Shown piece by piece: positions 56,477 to 64,000 of a stretch of DNA of 64,000 nucleotides. The position numbers were made by a program, and so were the translations under genes. Positions within the stretch are counted from its first letter, which is position 1. Each line of letters begins with the position of its first letter. Where the stretch lies: NCBI GenBank assembly GCA_016712525.1, contig JADJQX010000008.1, forward strand, positions 1,302,001 to 1,366,000. Reading direction: 5' to 3'. The stretch comes from Myxococcales bacterium. GTDB lineage: Bacteria; Myxococcota_A; Polyangia; Polyangiales; Polyangiaceae. The notes below the pieces were generated by a model. That model was given only the letters and a program-made list of their open reading frames with translations, was not told the origin of the DNA and ran no database searches.

Positions 56477-57907
56477 TCACCCCGCGCGGACGACCTTCAC
56501 CTTCGGCGAGGTGTACTCGTTCACGGCGAACGCGACGCCCTCTCGACCGAGCCCCGAGTCCTTCGTGCCGCCGTACGGCATGGCGTCGCTCCGGAAGCTC
56601 GGAGAGTCGTTCACGACGAGACCTCCCACGTCGAGCGTGGCGTAGGCCGCGTCGATCACGCGCGTCGAGTCGGTGAAGATGGCAGCCTGGAGCCCGTAGC
56701 GCGACGCGTTCACCTTGGCGAAGGCCTCGTCGAGCGTGGCGTACGGAGACACGGTCACGACCGGTCCGAACGCCTCCTCCTCCACCACGCGGAGCCCACG
56801 TGTGTCCTCGGGCTCGCGGAGCACGACGGTCCCCATGCGGTTCTCGTCACGCGCGCCACGGTGGAGCACGACCGCCCCGCGCGCCTCGGCCTCGCCGACC
56901 CACGTCGTGAGCCGCGACGCCGCGCCCTCGTCGACGACCGGCCCGAGGATCCCCGCCGCCGACACGGGCTCTTCGGGCGTGAGCTTCGCGGCGCGCGTGA
57001 CGAGCTCGGCCACGAACGCCTCGTAACGTGCATGATGCACATAAACGCGTTGCGTGGAGATGCACACCTGGCCCGCGTACGCGAACGCGCTCGTCGTGAG
57101 GGCGTCGGCGGCGAACGAGGCGTCGTGCACGTCGTCGTGGACGATGGCCGCGGCGTTGCCTCCGAGCTCGAGCACCACGTGCTTCTTTCCCGCGAGGGCC
57201 TTCAGCATGTAACCGACCTTCGCGCTCCCCGTGAACGAGAGCACGGCGAAGCGCTCGTCGCGCACGAGTCGCTCGGCCACGGCGTCGTCGCACGGGACGA
57301 CGGTGAACGCACCTTCCGGCGCGCCAGCCTCACGTACGATCTCGGCGAGCGCGAGGGCCGTGAGCGGCGCCTTCGGGGCAGGCTTGAGCACGACCGGCGC
57401 CCCGCACGCGAGCGCCGGAGCCACCTTGTGCGCGACCAGGTTCAGCGGAAAGTTGAACGGCGAGAACGCGAGCACGGGGCCCTTCGGGACGCGCACGTAG
57501 CTGCCCGCGTGCCGCGCGTGAGCTACCCCGAGATCGATCGGCACGACCTCGCCGACCGGCCGCGTGGCCACGTCGGCCGCGATCGCGAAGGTGCCCGCCG
57601 CGCGCTCGACCTCGATCCGCGCGAGCCCGATCGGCTTCCCGACCTCTCGGGCGATCGTCGTCGCCAGCGCCTCGCGCCGCTCGCGGAGGAGGCGCGCGAC
57701 CTCGAGGCACACGTCGCGACGCACGTACGCCGAGAGCCCCTTCGTGCGTGGGAACGCGGCCGAAGCGGTCGTGATCGCGCGTTCGGCATGGGACGCATCG
57801 GCCCACGGCGCCACCGCGAAGGCCTCGCGGGTCCACGGATCTCTCACGTCGCGCTCCATGGGCGCCGTCACCCGCGCATCGCCGAGGAGGAGGTGGGTCG
57901 AGCTCAT
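56477..57907 (-). CDS. NAD(P)-dependent aldehyde dehydrogenase
   Basis: A 476-residue ALDH. PFNFPLNLVAHKVAPALACG, LKPAPKAPLTALALAEI, FTGSAKVGYML (NAD loop), VLELGGNAA (general-base Glu) and YAGQVCISTQRV (catalytic Cys) are visible, followed by EEAFGPVVTVSPY. It resembles GapN/succinate-semialdehyde or lactaldehyde dehydrogenases, but the substrate cannot be told. A TGYA-N3-TRCA site (57029) lies just past the catalytic Cys codon. Confidence 0.92.
   Translation of the reverse strand: MSSTHLLLGDARVTAPMERDVRDPWTREAFAVAPWADASHAERAITTASAAFPRTKGLSAYVRRDVCLEVARLLRERREALATTIAREVGKPIGLARIEVERAAGTFAIAADVATRPVGEVVPIDLGVAHARHAGSYVRVPKGPVLAFSPFNFPLNLVAHKVAPALACGAPVVLKPAPKAPLTALALAEIVREAGAPEGAFTVVPCDDAVAERLVRDERFAVLSFTGSAKVGYMLKALAGKKHVVLELGGNAAAIVHDDVHDASFAADALTTSAFAYAGQVCISTQRVYVHHARYEAFVAELVTRAAKLTPEEPVSAAGILGPVVDEGAASRLTTWVGEAEARGAVVLHRGARDENRMGTVVLREPEDTRGLRVVEEEAFGPVVTVSPYATLDEAFAKVNASRYGLQAAIFTDSTRVIDAAYATLDVGGLVVNDSPSFRSDAMPYGGTKDSGLGREGVAFAVNEYTSPKVKVVRAG
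57029..57039. repeat. TGYA-N3-TRCA palindrome, copy 13
   Basis: TGCA-TGA-TGCA (13-base inverted repeat GTGCAT-G-ATGCAC) inside the aldehyde dehydrogenase gene, coding strand GTG CAT CAT GCA CGT. Last copy seen. Confidence 0.62.
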
Positions 57908-57960
57908 GACCGAGCCTATACCAGCGGCAGCAGCGCCCAGCCAACGTGGCCAAGGCGGCC

Positions 57961-58000
57961 CACAAAACGCCAGCGGCGCTCCGGTTTCCCGAAGCGCCGC
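57961..58000 (-). terminator. terminator of the metalloprotease gene
   Basis: Arms GCGGCGCT (57973-57980) and AGCGCCGC (57993-58000) form a hairpin 28 bases after the stop at 58029. On the minus strand it is followed by TGGCGTTTTG. Confidence 0.7.
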
Positions 58001-58028
58001 GGCAAGTTACGCGAGACTTAGCCCGAGC

Positions 58029-61000
58029 TCAGCGGCTCGAGAGCGGTCCCTGGATGTACATCGCGATCTCGCGCATCGTGTCGAGGTTCGACGAGAAGTA
58101 CTTGATGCGCTTCTTGGCGTTCGCGCACGCAAGCTCCTGGTCGGCCGTCGGCACGCCGGGGATGGTCTTGCACACCGGCTCGTTGGCCACGCCGGCCTTC
58201 TGGTAGGTGTGCATGCCCGTCACCGGGTCGGTCGAGAGGGTCACGAAGGCCGTCGAGGCGAAGTCGTTCGCGTACTGGAGCATACGCGAGCCGGTCGCAC
58301 GCTGGACCTGGCGGCCCGCAATGGTCTCCTTGCCGTACGAGCGGGCCGCGTAGAGGACGCCCGAGATGGGGTCCTGGTAGCGGATCTGCTCGGTGAGCGG
58401 GACAGGGAGCGAACCGTCGCTGTCGGGGTACCAAACGCGGAGCTGGTTGTTCCAGTCCATGTTGAGGGTGGTCGACCCGTACAGGTAGTTGAAGATGATC
58501 GCCGGGAACTGCTGCTCCCAACCGACCAGCGGGTTGATGCGGACGGCGCCCGCCGGGTAGCTCGGCGAGACGGTGCCGGGGTCGTTCGACGTGAAGCGGT
58601 CGAGCGGGAGCCACTGGACCGGGTCGGCCGAGGTGTTGAAGCCCGAGGTCTGCGGAAGGACGTACGGCGCGTAGAGCGTGAAGTCGTTCTGCATCATGCT
58701 CGCCGTGAGGCGGCGCATCTGCTCGGGGTAGATACGGGCGTAGTTGATGTTGCGATCACGCCCGTCGACGTAGTCGTCGCGGCTGTTCTGGAGGAAGTTG
58801 TTGTACGCCTCGGTGAGGAAGTACGTGATGTACACCTTCTCGTAGTACGAGCCGACCCAGCGGAGGTAGTCGCTCCACTCGTAGCCCTTGGAGTAGTCGT
58901 ACTCGTTGTGCATGTAGCGCACGCCCTGGCCGACCTTCAGGGTGAAGGCGGGCGGCGTGGTCTCACGCTCGTTCGGGTTGCAGAGGTCGTCCGCGTAGTA
59001 CTCGGCGACTTCGGCGTAGCTCTTGTTCGTGCAGGTGTCCGAGAGGTCACGGCTGCGGGCGAAGCGGTACGCACCGGGCTCGGGCCGGGTGAGGACCTTG
59101 ATGAACTCCTCGAAGCCCATCGACGAGGCGAGGGCGTGCGTGAGGAGCAGCTCCTCGTGACCGAGGTACTGGCCGTCCGAGGGACCGCCGTCGAGGATGA
59201 GGCCCATGGCCTTCGTGGTGGCCGTCATCTTGTCGAAGTATCGGGCCAGCGTACGGTTGACCGTTCCGCCCACGTTGAACATCACGCGGTTGCGGCGGAA
59301 GTTGTCCCAGACGTAGCGGTTCTCGTACGAGTTGATGAAGTACTGGGCCTGCTCGTAGAGGTCGGCGCCAGCGTCGTGACGGTAAACGGAGACGTTGCCG
59401 CCGTCCGCGAACTCGTCGGAGCTGAACATGTAGGGGTGGCGCGAGTAGCCGTCGGCGTCGCGGTTGAAGTTGCCGCTCCAGCCGATGGCGCCGAAGTCCG
59501 TCGTGCGGGTGGTGCCCGCCACGTCCTGCATGTCGTAGAGCTTGCGGAAGTCGAGCTTGTAGCCCGAGCACTTCACGCTGAGCGGGTTCGACGCGTCGCC
59601 ACCTTCGGGGCACTCGCCCACGAGGTTGAACATGTCGTTGAGCTTCCAGTAGGAAGGCATGAGGAACGGACCGAGCACGCCGCCGCTGTTACGGTCGGAC
59701 ATGAAGGGGTAGTAGCTCTGCTTCTTTCCGGTGTTCGAGTCGACGTCGACGTCGACGACATCGGCGTACATGAAGCGCATCCACGCCTTGTCGTACTTGC
59801 CGAGGCCGTTCATGTCCTGCGAGTAGTCGCCGGGGTAGTCCATGACGGTCGACGAGCCCCAGCGCGGCAGGATGCCGTTCTGCTCGGTCTCGGTGATCGG
59901 GTCGAACCAGCGGCCACCGACGCAGTCTTCGCCGTTGGTGTGGGGCTTGAACGTCTTCGCGCCGCCGATACCGCCGCCTTCGGCCTCGCACGCCTTCTCC
60001 TTGCCGTTCCGCGTGCGGAGCTGCCAGTACTGGGTGTGGAAGTTGAGGGCGTCGAAGTTACCGACGAAGTTGTGGCGGAGGCCCATCGAGTGACCCATCT
60101 CGTGCAGGATGACCGAGATGTGGAACTGCTCGCGGATCCACTGGAACATGTCGCGATCGCGCTTGACCTTCTTCCCCGCGAAGTCCGCGTCATCCGCGGC
60201 CGGGAGGGGATAGAGGGACTTCGCCTGGCGGGCGAGGCCGATGATGCCGGTCGCGTCGGGGAGGGGGGCCTCCACCGTGCAGTTGGCGTGCTCGTGGGCG
60301 CGCTGGTTCTTGAGGTTCTCGAGCCAGCGGCGCATCTGCGGGTTCTGGCCGCGGAGCGGCGAGACGCGCGAGAGCATGCTGTCGTCGTCCATCGAGATTT
60401 GGCCGGCGCGGTTCGCGGGGATGCCGGCCATGACCTGCATCTCCTTCGTGGCGAGCATCGCCTCGAACTTCGAACCGACGAGCTGCTTGCGACGAGCCTC
60501 GATCTCCGCATCGCGGTCGAGCGCGACGCCCGACTTCTTGCGGGCCTGGCCCTGCGCCTTCAGCTTGCCGAGCATCTCGGCCATGGGGAGCTGGTCGCCC
60601 TTGTGGAGGACGTTGCGCTTGTAGAAGTTGCCGTTGCCGTCGGCCGAGAGGACCGAGGCGAGACGGGTCTGCACTTCTTGCTCGGAGAGGACCTTCTGCT
60701 CGGTGGCCTTGGCCGCGAACTTCGAGCCGTTGGTCCAGTCGAGCATGTACTGGCCGCCAGTGATCGCCTCGTCGGAGATCTCGCCGTTGACCCACTTGAT
60801 GTAGTCGACGGTGCTCTGGCTGATGATGTCGAGGATGTGTCCCCACTCGTTGACCGAGGTGTTGACCTTCTCGCCCGTGAGGGGGTCGTCGCCGTCGACC
60901 ATGATGCCCCAGGGGCTCGGGTCTTGCGGCGTGTTGATGATGTTGACCGAGTTGTAGCGGAGGTCGCCGATGCGGGCGATCGTGCCGGGCTTGCCGCAGG

Positions 61001-62567
61001 CCTTGTGGTCCGTCTCGAGGACGGGGCTGTGGCAGAGCACGAACACCTCGGTGAGGTCCTTCGCGGCGCCGTCACGCTTGGCGATCTGCTCCTCGTCCGT
61101 GATGAACTTCGAGGCGTCGGCGCCCACGCGCTGCGCGTCGACCTTCATACCGGCCTGGAGGGCCTGCTTCGCGGCGACGTTCCACTGCTCGGTGGCCGCG
61201 GCCGTCGAGGGGAAGAGGTCGGCCGGGCCATCGCCGCCGTAGTACCAGGGGATCGTCTTGACCTTGCGCTCGTGGAGCGGAAGGGTGCAGCGACGCGCGA
61301 GCGTGTCGCAGCGCGAGCCCGCGTGGAGCAGCTTGCCCGACGAGTCCTTGAACTCGCACTCGTCGTCGGTCTTGTTCTCGTTCTGGTCGAGGATCTTCCA
61401 GCGGTTCGCGTTACGCGCCTGGCCGGCCGCGACGGAGCTGCCCGCGAGGGGCTTGCCGTTCGGGTCGGGGATCGGGAGGCCCGTCGCCGGGTCGCTCACG
61501 ATCGCGCCGCTCGCGTTCGTGCGGAACTTCTGGATGTCGCCGTTCTCGTCGCGCCAGTAGTCGACGTTGCACTGCGCGAACACCTCGCCACCCTCGCTCT
61601 TCTGCGAGATGTGGTTGCGCTCGAACATGTTGTACTTGGCAGCCAGGCGGTGCCAGTTCTGGTCGAGGATGCCGTAGTTGCGCTCGTACCCGTAGCGGCT
61701 CGCGTAGAACGCGCCGAACGAGTCCATGCGCGTGCCGTCCCAGTCGCTCGGCTCGTAGTCGGTCTCGGTGACCTTCTTGAACGAGAGGCGGAGGGTGAGC
61801 TCGGTCGGGTTGCAGTTGCCGGCGGGGTGGACGCCGAAGAAGAAACAGGCCGGGAACGCGCCCCAGGGCGTGTCGACCATCTGCGGCGTGGCGAAGGCCT
61901 TGGCCGCGACGTCGAAGTAGCCCTCTTCGGGGGCGAACGCGGGGGCGTTCGGGTCGTTCGGATCGTCGACCTTGTAGGAGACGGGGTCGAACTTGACGCC
62001 GCCGTAGAGGCCGAGCTGCGAGAGGGTGTCGACCTCGTAGCCGTCGGTCACGAGGTTGCGCGACCAGTCGACGCGCATGAACTCGCGCTGGTACCAGGGG
62101 CGATCGCTGGCGTTCTCGACGATCGTGTTCGACTCTTCGCCCGTGCCCGGGTTGTAGTCGCGGCGGATGTCGAAGTGGCTCTCGATCGCGAACATCGCGA
62201 CGACCTGGCCGTCCTTCGTGCGACGGTTGCCCTTGTTGTCGCTGTCCTGGATGCGCTCGAAGGTGGAACGGGCGATGAGGGCTCGCTCCTGGACCTCCCA
62301 CTTGATGCGGTTCGTCGGCTGCGCGTAGGTGGCCGTGAAGAGGCCGTCCTGCGCTGCGCCGTACGGCACGTCGACGACCGTGTTCCGCATGTAGAACTCG
62401 GGGTCGTCGTTGTTGTCCGCGATGTTGCCGATGAAGAAGCTCTTCGGCATCGCGTTCGCCTGAACCCTATTGATCGGGTCGCGCTCGCCCGCGCACCCGA
62501 CGGACGCCCAAGCGAGGCCGCCCAGAAGGGCCCCCAACCCGAGTCGTCGTAACCACCTCGATTGCAT
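58029..62567 (-). CDS. large secreted met-zincin metalloprotease lipoprotein
   Basis: A 1,512-residue protein. ATG 62567 follows a perfect AGGAGGT Shine-Dalgarno. Signal MQSRWLRRLGLGALLGGLAW then ASVGC marks a lipoprotein. The zinc site HEMGHSMGLRH has ligands His822, His826 and His832 with Glu823 catalytic; the Met-turn is SSTVMDYPGD about 75 residues later. This is the DUF4953/met-zincin type, usually much shorter. The N-terminal ~800 residues are an extended, strand-rich region with Asn/Asp-rich loops. The C-terminal ~600 residues are helical/mixed. It is probably surface-exposed or released and digests protein from prey or matrix. Confidence 0.9.
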   Translation of the reverse strand: MQSRWLRRLGLGALLGGLAWASVGCAGERDPINRVQANAMPKSFFIGNIADNNDDPEFYMRNTVVDVPYGAAQDGLFTATYAQPTNRIKWEVQERALIARSTFERIQDSDNKGNRRTKDGQVVAMFAIESHFDIRRDYNPGTGEESNTIVENASDRPWYQREFMRVDWSRNLVTDGYEVDTLSQLGLYGGVKFDPVSYKVDDPNDPNAPAFAPEEGYFDVAAKAFATPQMVDTPWGAFPACFFFGVHPAGNCNPTELTLRLSFKKVTETDYEPSDWDGTRMDSFGAFYASRYGYERNYGILDQNWHRLAAKYNMFERNHISQKSEGGEVFAQCNVDYWRDENGDIQKFRTNASGAIVSDPATGLPIPDPNGKPLAGSSVAAGQARNANRWKILDQNENKTDDECEFKDSSGKLLHAGSRCDTLARRCTLPLHERKVKTIPWYYGGDGPADLFPSTAAATEQWNVAAKQALQAGMKVDAQRVGADASKFITDEEQIAKRDGAAKDLTEVFVLCHSPVLETDHKACGKPGTIARIGDLRYNSVNIINTPQDPSPWGIMVDGDDPLTGEKVNTSVNEWGHILDIISQSTVDYIKWVNGEISDEAITGGQYMLDWTNGSKFAAKATEQKVLSEQEVQTRLASVLSADGNGNFYKRNVLHKGDQLPMAEMLGKLKAQGQARKKSGVALDRDAEIEARRKQLVGSKFEAMLATKEMQVMAGIPANRAGQISMDDDSMLSRVSPLRGQNPQMRRWLENLKNQRAHEHANCTVEAPLPDATGIIGLARQAKSLYPLPAADDADFAGKKVKRDRDMFQWIREQFHISVILHEMGHSMGLRHNFVGNFDALNFHTQYWQLRTRNGKEKACEAEGGGIGGAKTFKPHTNGEDCVGGRWFDPITETEQNGILPRWGSSTVMDYPGDYSQDMNGLGKYDKAWMRFMYADVVDVDVDSNTGKKQSYYPFMSDRNSGGVLGPFLMPSYWKLNDMFNLVGECPEGGDASNPLSVKCSGYKLDFRKLYDMQDVAGTTRTTDFGAIGWSGNFNRDADGYSRHPYMFSSDEFADGGNVSVYRHDAGADLYEQAQYFINSYENRYVWDNFRRNRVMFNVGGTVNRTLARYFDKMTATTKAMGLILDGGPSDGQYLGHEELLLTHALASSMGFEEFIKVLTRPEPGAYRFARSRDLSDTCTNKSYAEVAEYYADDLCNPNERETTPPAFTLKVGQGVRYMHNEYDYSKGYEWSDYLRWVGSYYEKVYITYFLTEAYNNFLQNSRDDYVDGRDRNINYARIYPEQMRRLTASMMQNDFTLYAPYVLPQTSGFNTSADPVQWLPLDRFTSNDPGTVSPSYPAGAVRINPLVGWEQQFPAIIFNYLYGSTTLNMDWNNQLRVWYPDSDGSLPVPLTEQIRYQDPISGVLYAARSYGKETIAGRQVQRATGSRMLQYANDFASTAFVTLSTDPVTGMHTYQKAGVANEPVCKTIPGVPTADQELACANAKKRIKYFSSNLDTMREIAMYIQGPLSSR

Positions 62568-62992
62568 CCCGACCTCCTTAGAAACAGACACGCGGGGGTT
62601 TGCACCCAAAACGACCACGGTCCATCTAGCAAACAACGTTCCAGAAAACTAAACTCAATCCATCCGGACACTTAAGCGTTGGCCGACGGTGCCCGGGGCA
62701 AATCCGTTAGCGCCTTGACTGGCGGTCCCGTGCGGGGCTTGTCGCTCCGACGACCGCGCCCTCGCGGCTGTGCGAGGGGGCACTGAGGTGCCCTTCGAGG
62801 GCCCCTCCAGAAAACTACGAAGCAAAGATGGCCGCGTGGCCAGCGGGCTGACTTAGTCCGCGGCCAGCGAGGGCGTCAAGTGAGGGCTCGTTAAGGGGCC
62901 CCGGCGCCCCTCGACTACGGGCACGCCCCCGGGCCGGATCGGCCTCGAGCGCTCTTGTCGAGCAGGGGGAAAAAGGTACGGTTTCGGAGCGA
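62568..62992. other. 425-base intergenic region with short repeats
   Basis: Holds divergent promoters for the metalloprotease (minus) and the next lipoprotein (plus). AT-rich DNA near 62585-62670 is the likely minus-strand promoter area. The 11-mer CCAGAAAACTA occurs at 62641 and 62807 in direct orientation. GC hairpins lie at about 62775-62805. No ORF or RNA gene supported. Confidence 0.5.
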
Positions 62993-63880
62993 ATGGACCG
63001 TGGCTTAGCCCACTTTCTCTCGAAGTCACGGCGAATCGTCCCCGCCGGAGCCGCGGTCATGGTCGCGCTTACGGCCCTCGGCTGCCACGGCTCGGGCAGG
63101 GATCCGCAGGGTTCTCCGCGAAATGGAGAAGTAGAGGTGGGCGGGCCGTGCCCCGAGGGGCTCCGGCCGGTCGGGGGTGGGTGCGCGCCGCCGTCCGTGG
63201 CTCGCGCGGTCTGCGGCTCGCTCGACGAGGACGACACCTGCGCGCCCGTTCTCTGCCCGACCGGCGCGGCGTTTGAGCCGACGACGCGCCGGTGCGTGCC
63301 GTCCCGCGAGCTCGGTCGCCTCCCGGAGGTGACCTGGCTCGGCGTGCGCGAGGGGGAGCACCTGTCGTGCTCGGCCGCGGGTGAGGCGGCGGTGCTGGAG
63401 GTCACGGACGGGCACGTCGGCTGCCGCGTCGACCGCCCCTGCAGGTTCGGACGACTGTGGGATGGCAAGGCGTGCGCGGAGGTCGCGCCCTGCCCCGTGG
63501 GGGCGCTTCGGGCGGAAGGTGAGCCCGCGTGCCGGCCGTTCGTCCGAGGGAAGGTAGTAGACTTACCCACCTGGGCGACGACCCTGGTCGGCCCCACCGT
63601 GTGCGCGCTCTTGCCGGCCAGCGAAGCGCCCGAGCGGTTCGACCTGGTCGTCGACGCGACGGGGGGCTCGCTTTCGCAGCTCTCGGTGGCCGTGTCTGGC
63701 TCGTCTACCGAGCTCACGCGGGTGCGGAGGGCGATCGAGGCGCTGGCCGAGGGCCTCCGGTCGGTGCGGGGCGAGCCCTCGACCTCCCATGTCGAGGCAC
63801 ACCTCCAGTGCCCAAAGGCGCGGCTCATGCCCCCGAAGGTCGCGTCACGTGCCGACGCAGGCGCCGGCGAGGGATTCTAA
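62993..63880 (+). CDS. Cys-rich lipoprotein, unknown function
   Basis: A 295-residue protein from ATG 62993 with GGAGCGA upstream. An N-terminal segment with several positive residues leads to the hydrophobic VMVALTALGC lipobox. The mature part has many Cys in short loops (GPCPEGLRPVGGGCAPP, CAPVLCPTGAAFEPTTRRC, PCPVGALRAEGEPAC), like small disulfide-stapled repeats. A C-terminal half with strand/helix (LVVDATGGSLSQLSVAV) follows, resembling the AgmX/TonB C-terminal domain. The 3' end overlaps the AraC-type gene antisense by 36 bases. Confidence 0.75.
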   Translation: MDRGLAHFLSKSRRIVPAGAAVMVALTALGCHGSGRDPQGSPRNGEVEVGGPCPEGLRPVGGGCAPPSVARAVCGSLDEDDTCAPVLCPTGAAFEPTTRRCVPSRELGRLPEVTWLGVREGEHLSCSAAGEAAVLEVTDGHVGCRVDRPCRFGRLWDGKACAEVAPCPVGALRAEGEPACRPFVRGKVVDLPTWATTLVGPTVCALLPASEAPERFDLVVDATGGSLSQLSVAVSGSSTELTRVRRAIEALAEGLRSVRGEPSTSHVEAHLQCPKARLMPPKVASRADAGAGEGF

Positions 63881-64000
63881 GGAGGGGCGCCGGCCGACGA
63901 TCGGGCTCTCGCCGGTCCAGCGGCGGTAGGCGCGCACGAACGCGCTCGAGCACGAGAAGCCGAGCACCTCGGCGACGCCCTTCAGCGACGGTTGGGATCC
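63845..64000 (-). CDS. AraC-type transcription regulator, C-terminus only
   Basis: Only the last 51 residues fall in the window. The second helix-turn-helix of an AraC DNA-binding domain is clear: PSLKGVAEVLGFSCSSAFVR, then AYRRWTGESP. The N-terminal effector domain and start lie beyond the right edge. No target is known; the divergent or nearby metalloprotease and lipoprotein are candidates by position only. Confidence 0.8.
   Translation of the reverse strand, partial: GSQPSLKGVAEVLGFSCSSAFVRAYRRWTGESPIVGRRPSLESLAGACVGT

Noticed and set aside
57564..62552. 1,662-codon plus-strand frame opposite the metalloprotease
   Set aside because: Val/Arg/Leu-rich mirror of the real gene, which has a Shine-Dalgarno, lipobox and catalytic motifs.
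1..64000. tRNA, rRNA, CRISPR arrays, IS elements or integrases
   Set aside because: Looked for by eye and none found: no spaced direct repeats of CRISPR type, no DDE/tyrosine-recombinase proteins, no tRNA-like cloverleafs recognised.

Overview
The window is high-GC DNA (strong G/C preference at third codon positions, many GTG/TTG starts) with the gene content of a predatory or saprophytic myxobacterium, most likely Sorangiineae/Polyangiales. Supporting signs are the many lipoproteins with Cys lipoboxes, an eukaryote-type Ser/Thr kinase, two multidomain class III cyclases, MoxR-VWA pairs, and Pro/Ala/Asp-rich low-complexity linkers. I see no rRNA, tRNA, IS element, prophage, CRISPR array or classical biosynthetic cluster. 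The taxonomic call is inference from gene content only.

Layout. 1-7.0 kb is an envelope/secretome stretch: small lipoproteins, two Sec-exported paralogues resembling phage gp19 tail-tube proteins on either side of a cytochrome P460-like lipoprotein, a seven-repeat RCC1 protein and a trypsin-like protease. 7.2-9.5 kb holds an asparagine synthase and an acyl carrier protein. 9.7-17.5 kb carries signalling (hybrid histidine kinase, transmembrane Ser/Thr kinase, PAS-cyclase), an aspartic-protease-like lipoprotein and a ketopantoate reductase-like enzyme. 17.8-23.6 kb has a large VWA lipoprotein, a putative 2OG-Fe(II) oxygenase, an endo/exonuclease-phosphatase-fold lipoprotein and a beta-lactamase-fold esterase. 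23.7-27.7 kb is a four-gene translationally coupled operon (DUF350 membrane protein, glutathionylspermidine-synthase-like ligase, Gly/Ser-rich membrane protein, unknown). 27.8-32.3 kb has a DsbA-like protein, a lipoprotein, a beta-barrel, a PlsC-type acyltransferase and a coupled TPR-like/prolyl-hydroxylase pair. 32.4-37.5 kb is a MoxR AAA+/VWA pair. 37.6-45.8 kb has a Rieske fusion protein, a polysaccharide deacetylase, an EF-hand membrane protein, a lipoprotein and a second cyclase. 45.9-47.9 kb has two paralogous Pro/Gln-rich lipoproteins followed by a JmjC/cupin-type hydroxylase. 47.9-57.9 kb is mostly redox metabolism (amine oxidase, carotenoid oxygenase, GlcD-type dehydrogenase, aldehyde dehydrogenase) plus an M23 peptidase, a second MoxR and Mrp. 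58-62.6 kb is one 1,512-residue met-zincin lipoprotein. The right edge holds a Cys-rich lipoprotein and the tail of an AraC-type regulator.

The most unusual signal is a dispersed bipartite palindrome, TGYA-N3-TRCA (best copies GTGTGCA-N3-TGCACAC and GTGTGTA-N3-TACACAC). I found 13 exact copies by eye, all between 19.3 and 57.1 kb. Eleven lie inside unrelated coding sequences, in more than one codon phase, and force A/T-ending codons that are rare here. Roughly one copy would be expected by chance at 70% GC. This points to selection on the DNA rather than the protein. Other points for follow-up are the exported tail-tube-like paralogues, C-tract frameshifts in the Pro/Gln-rich lipoprotein-hydroxylase cassette, and tandem palindromes after the second MoxR gene.
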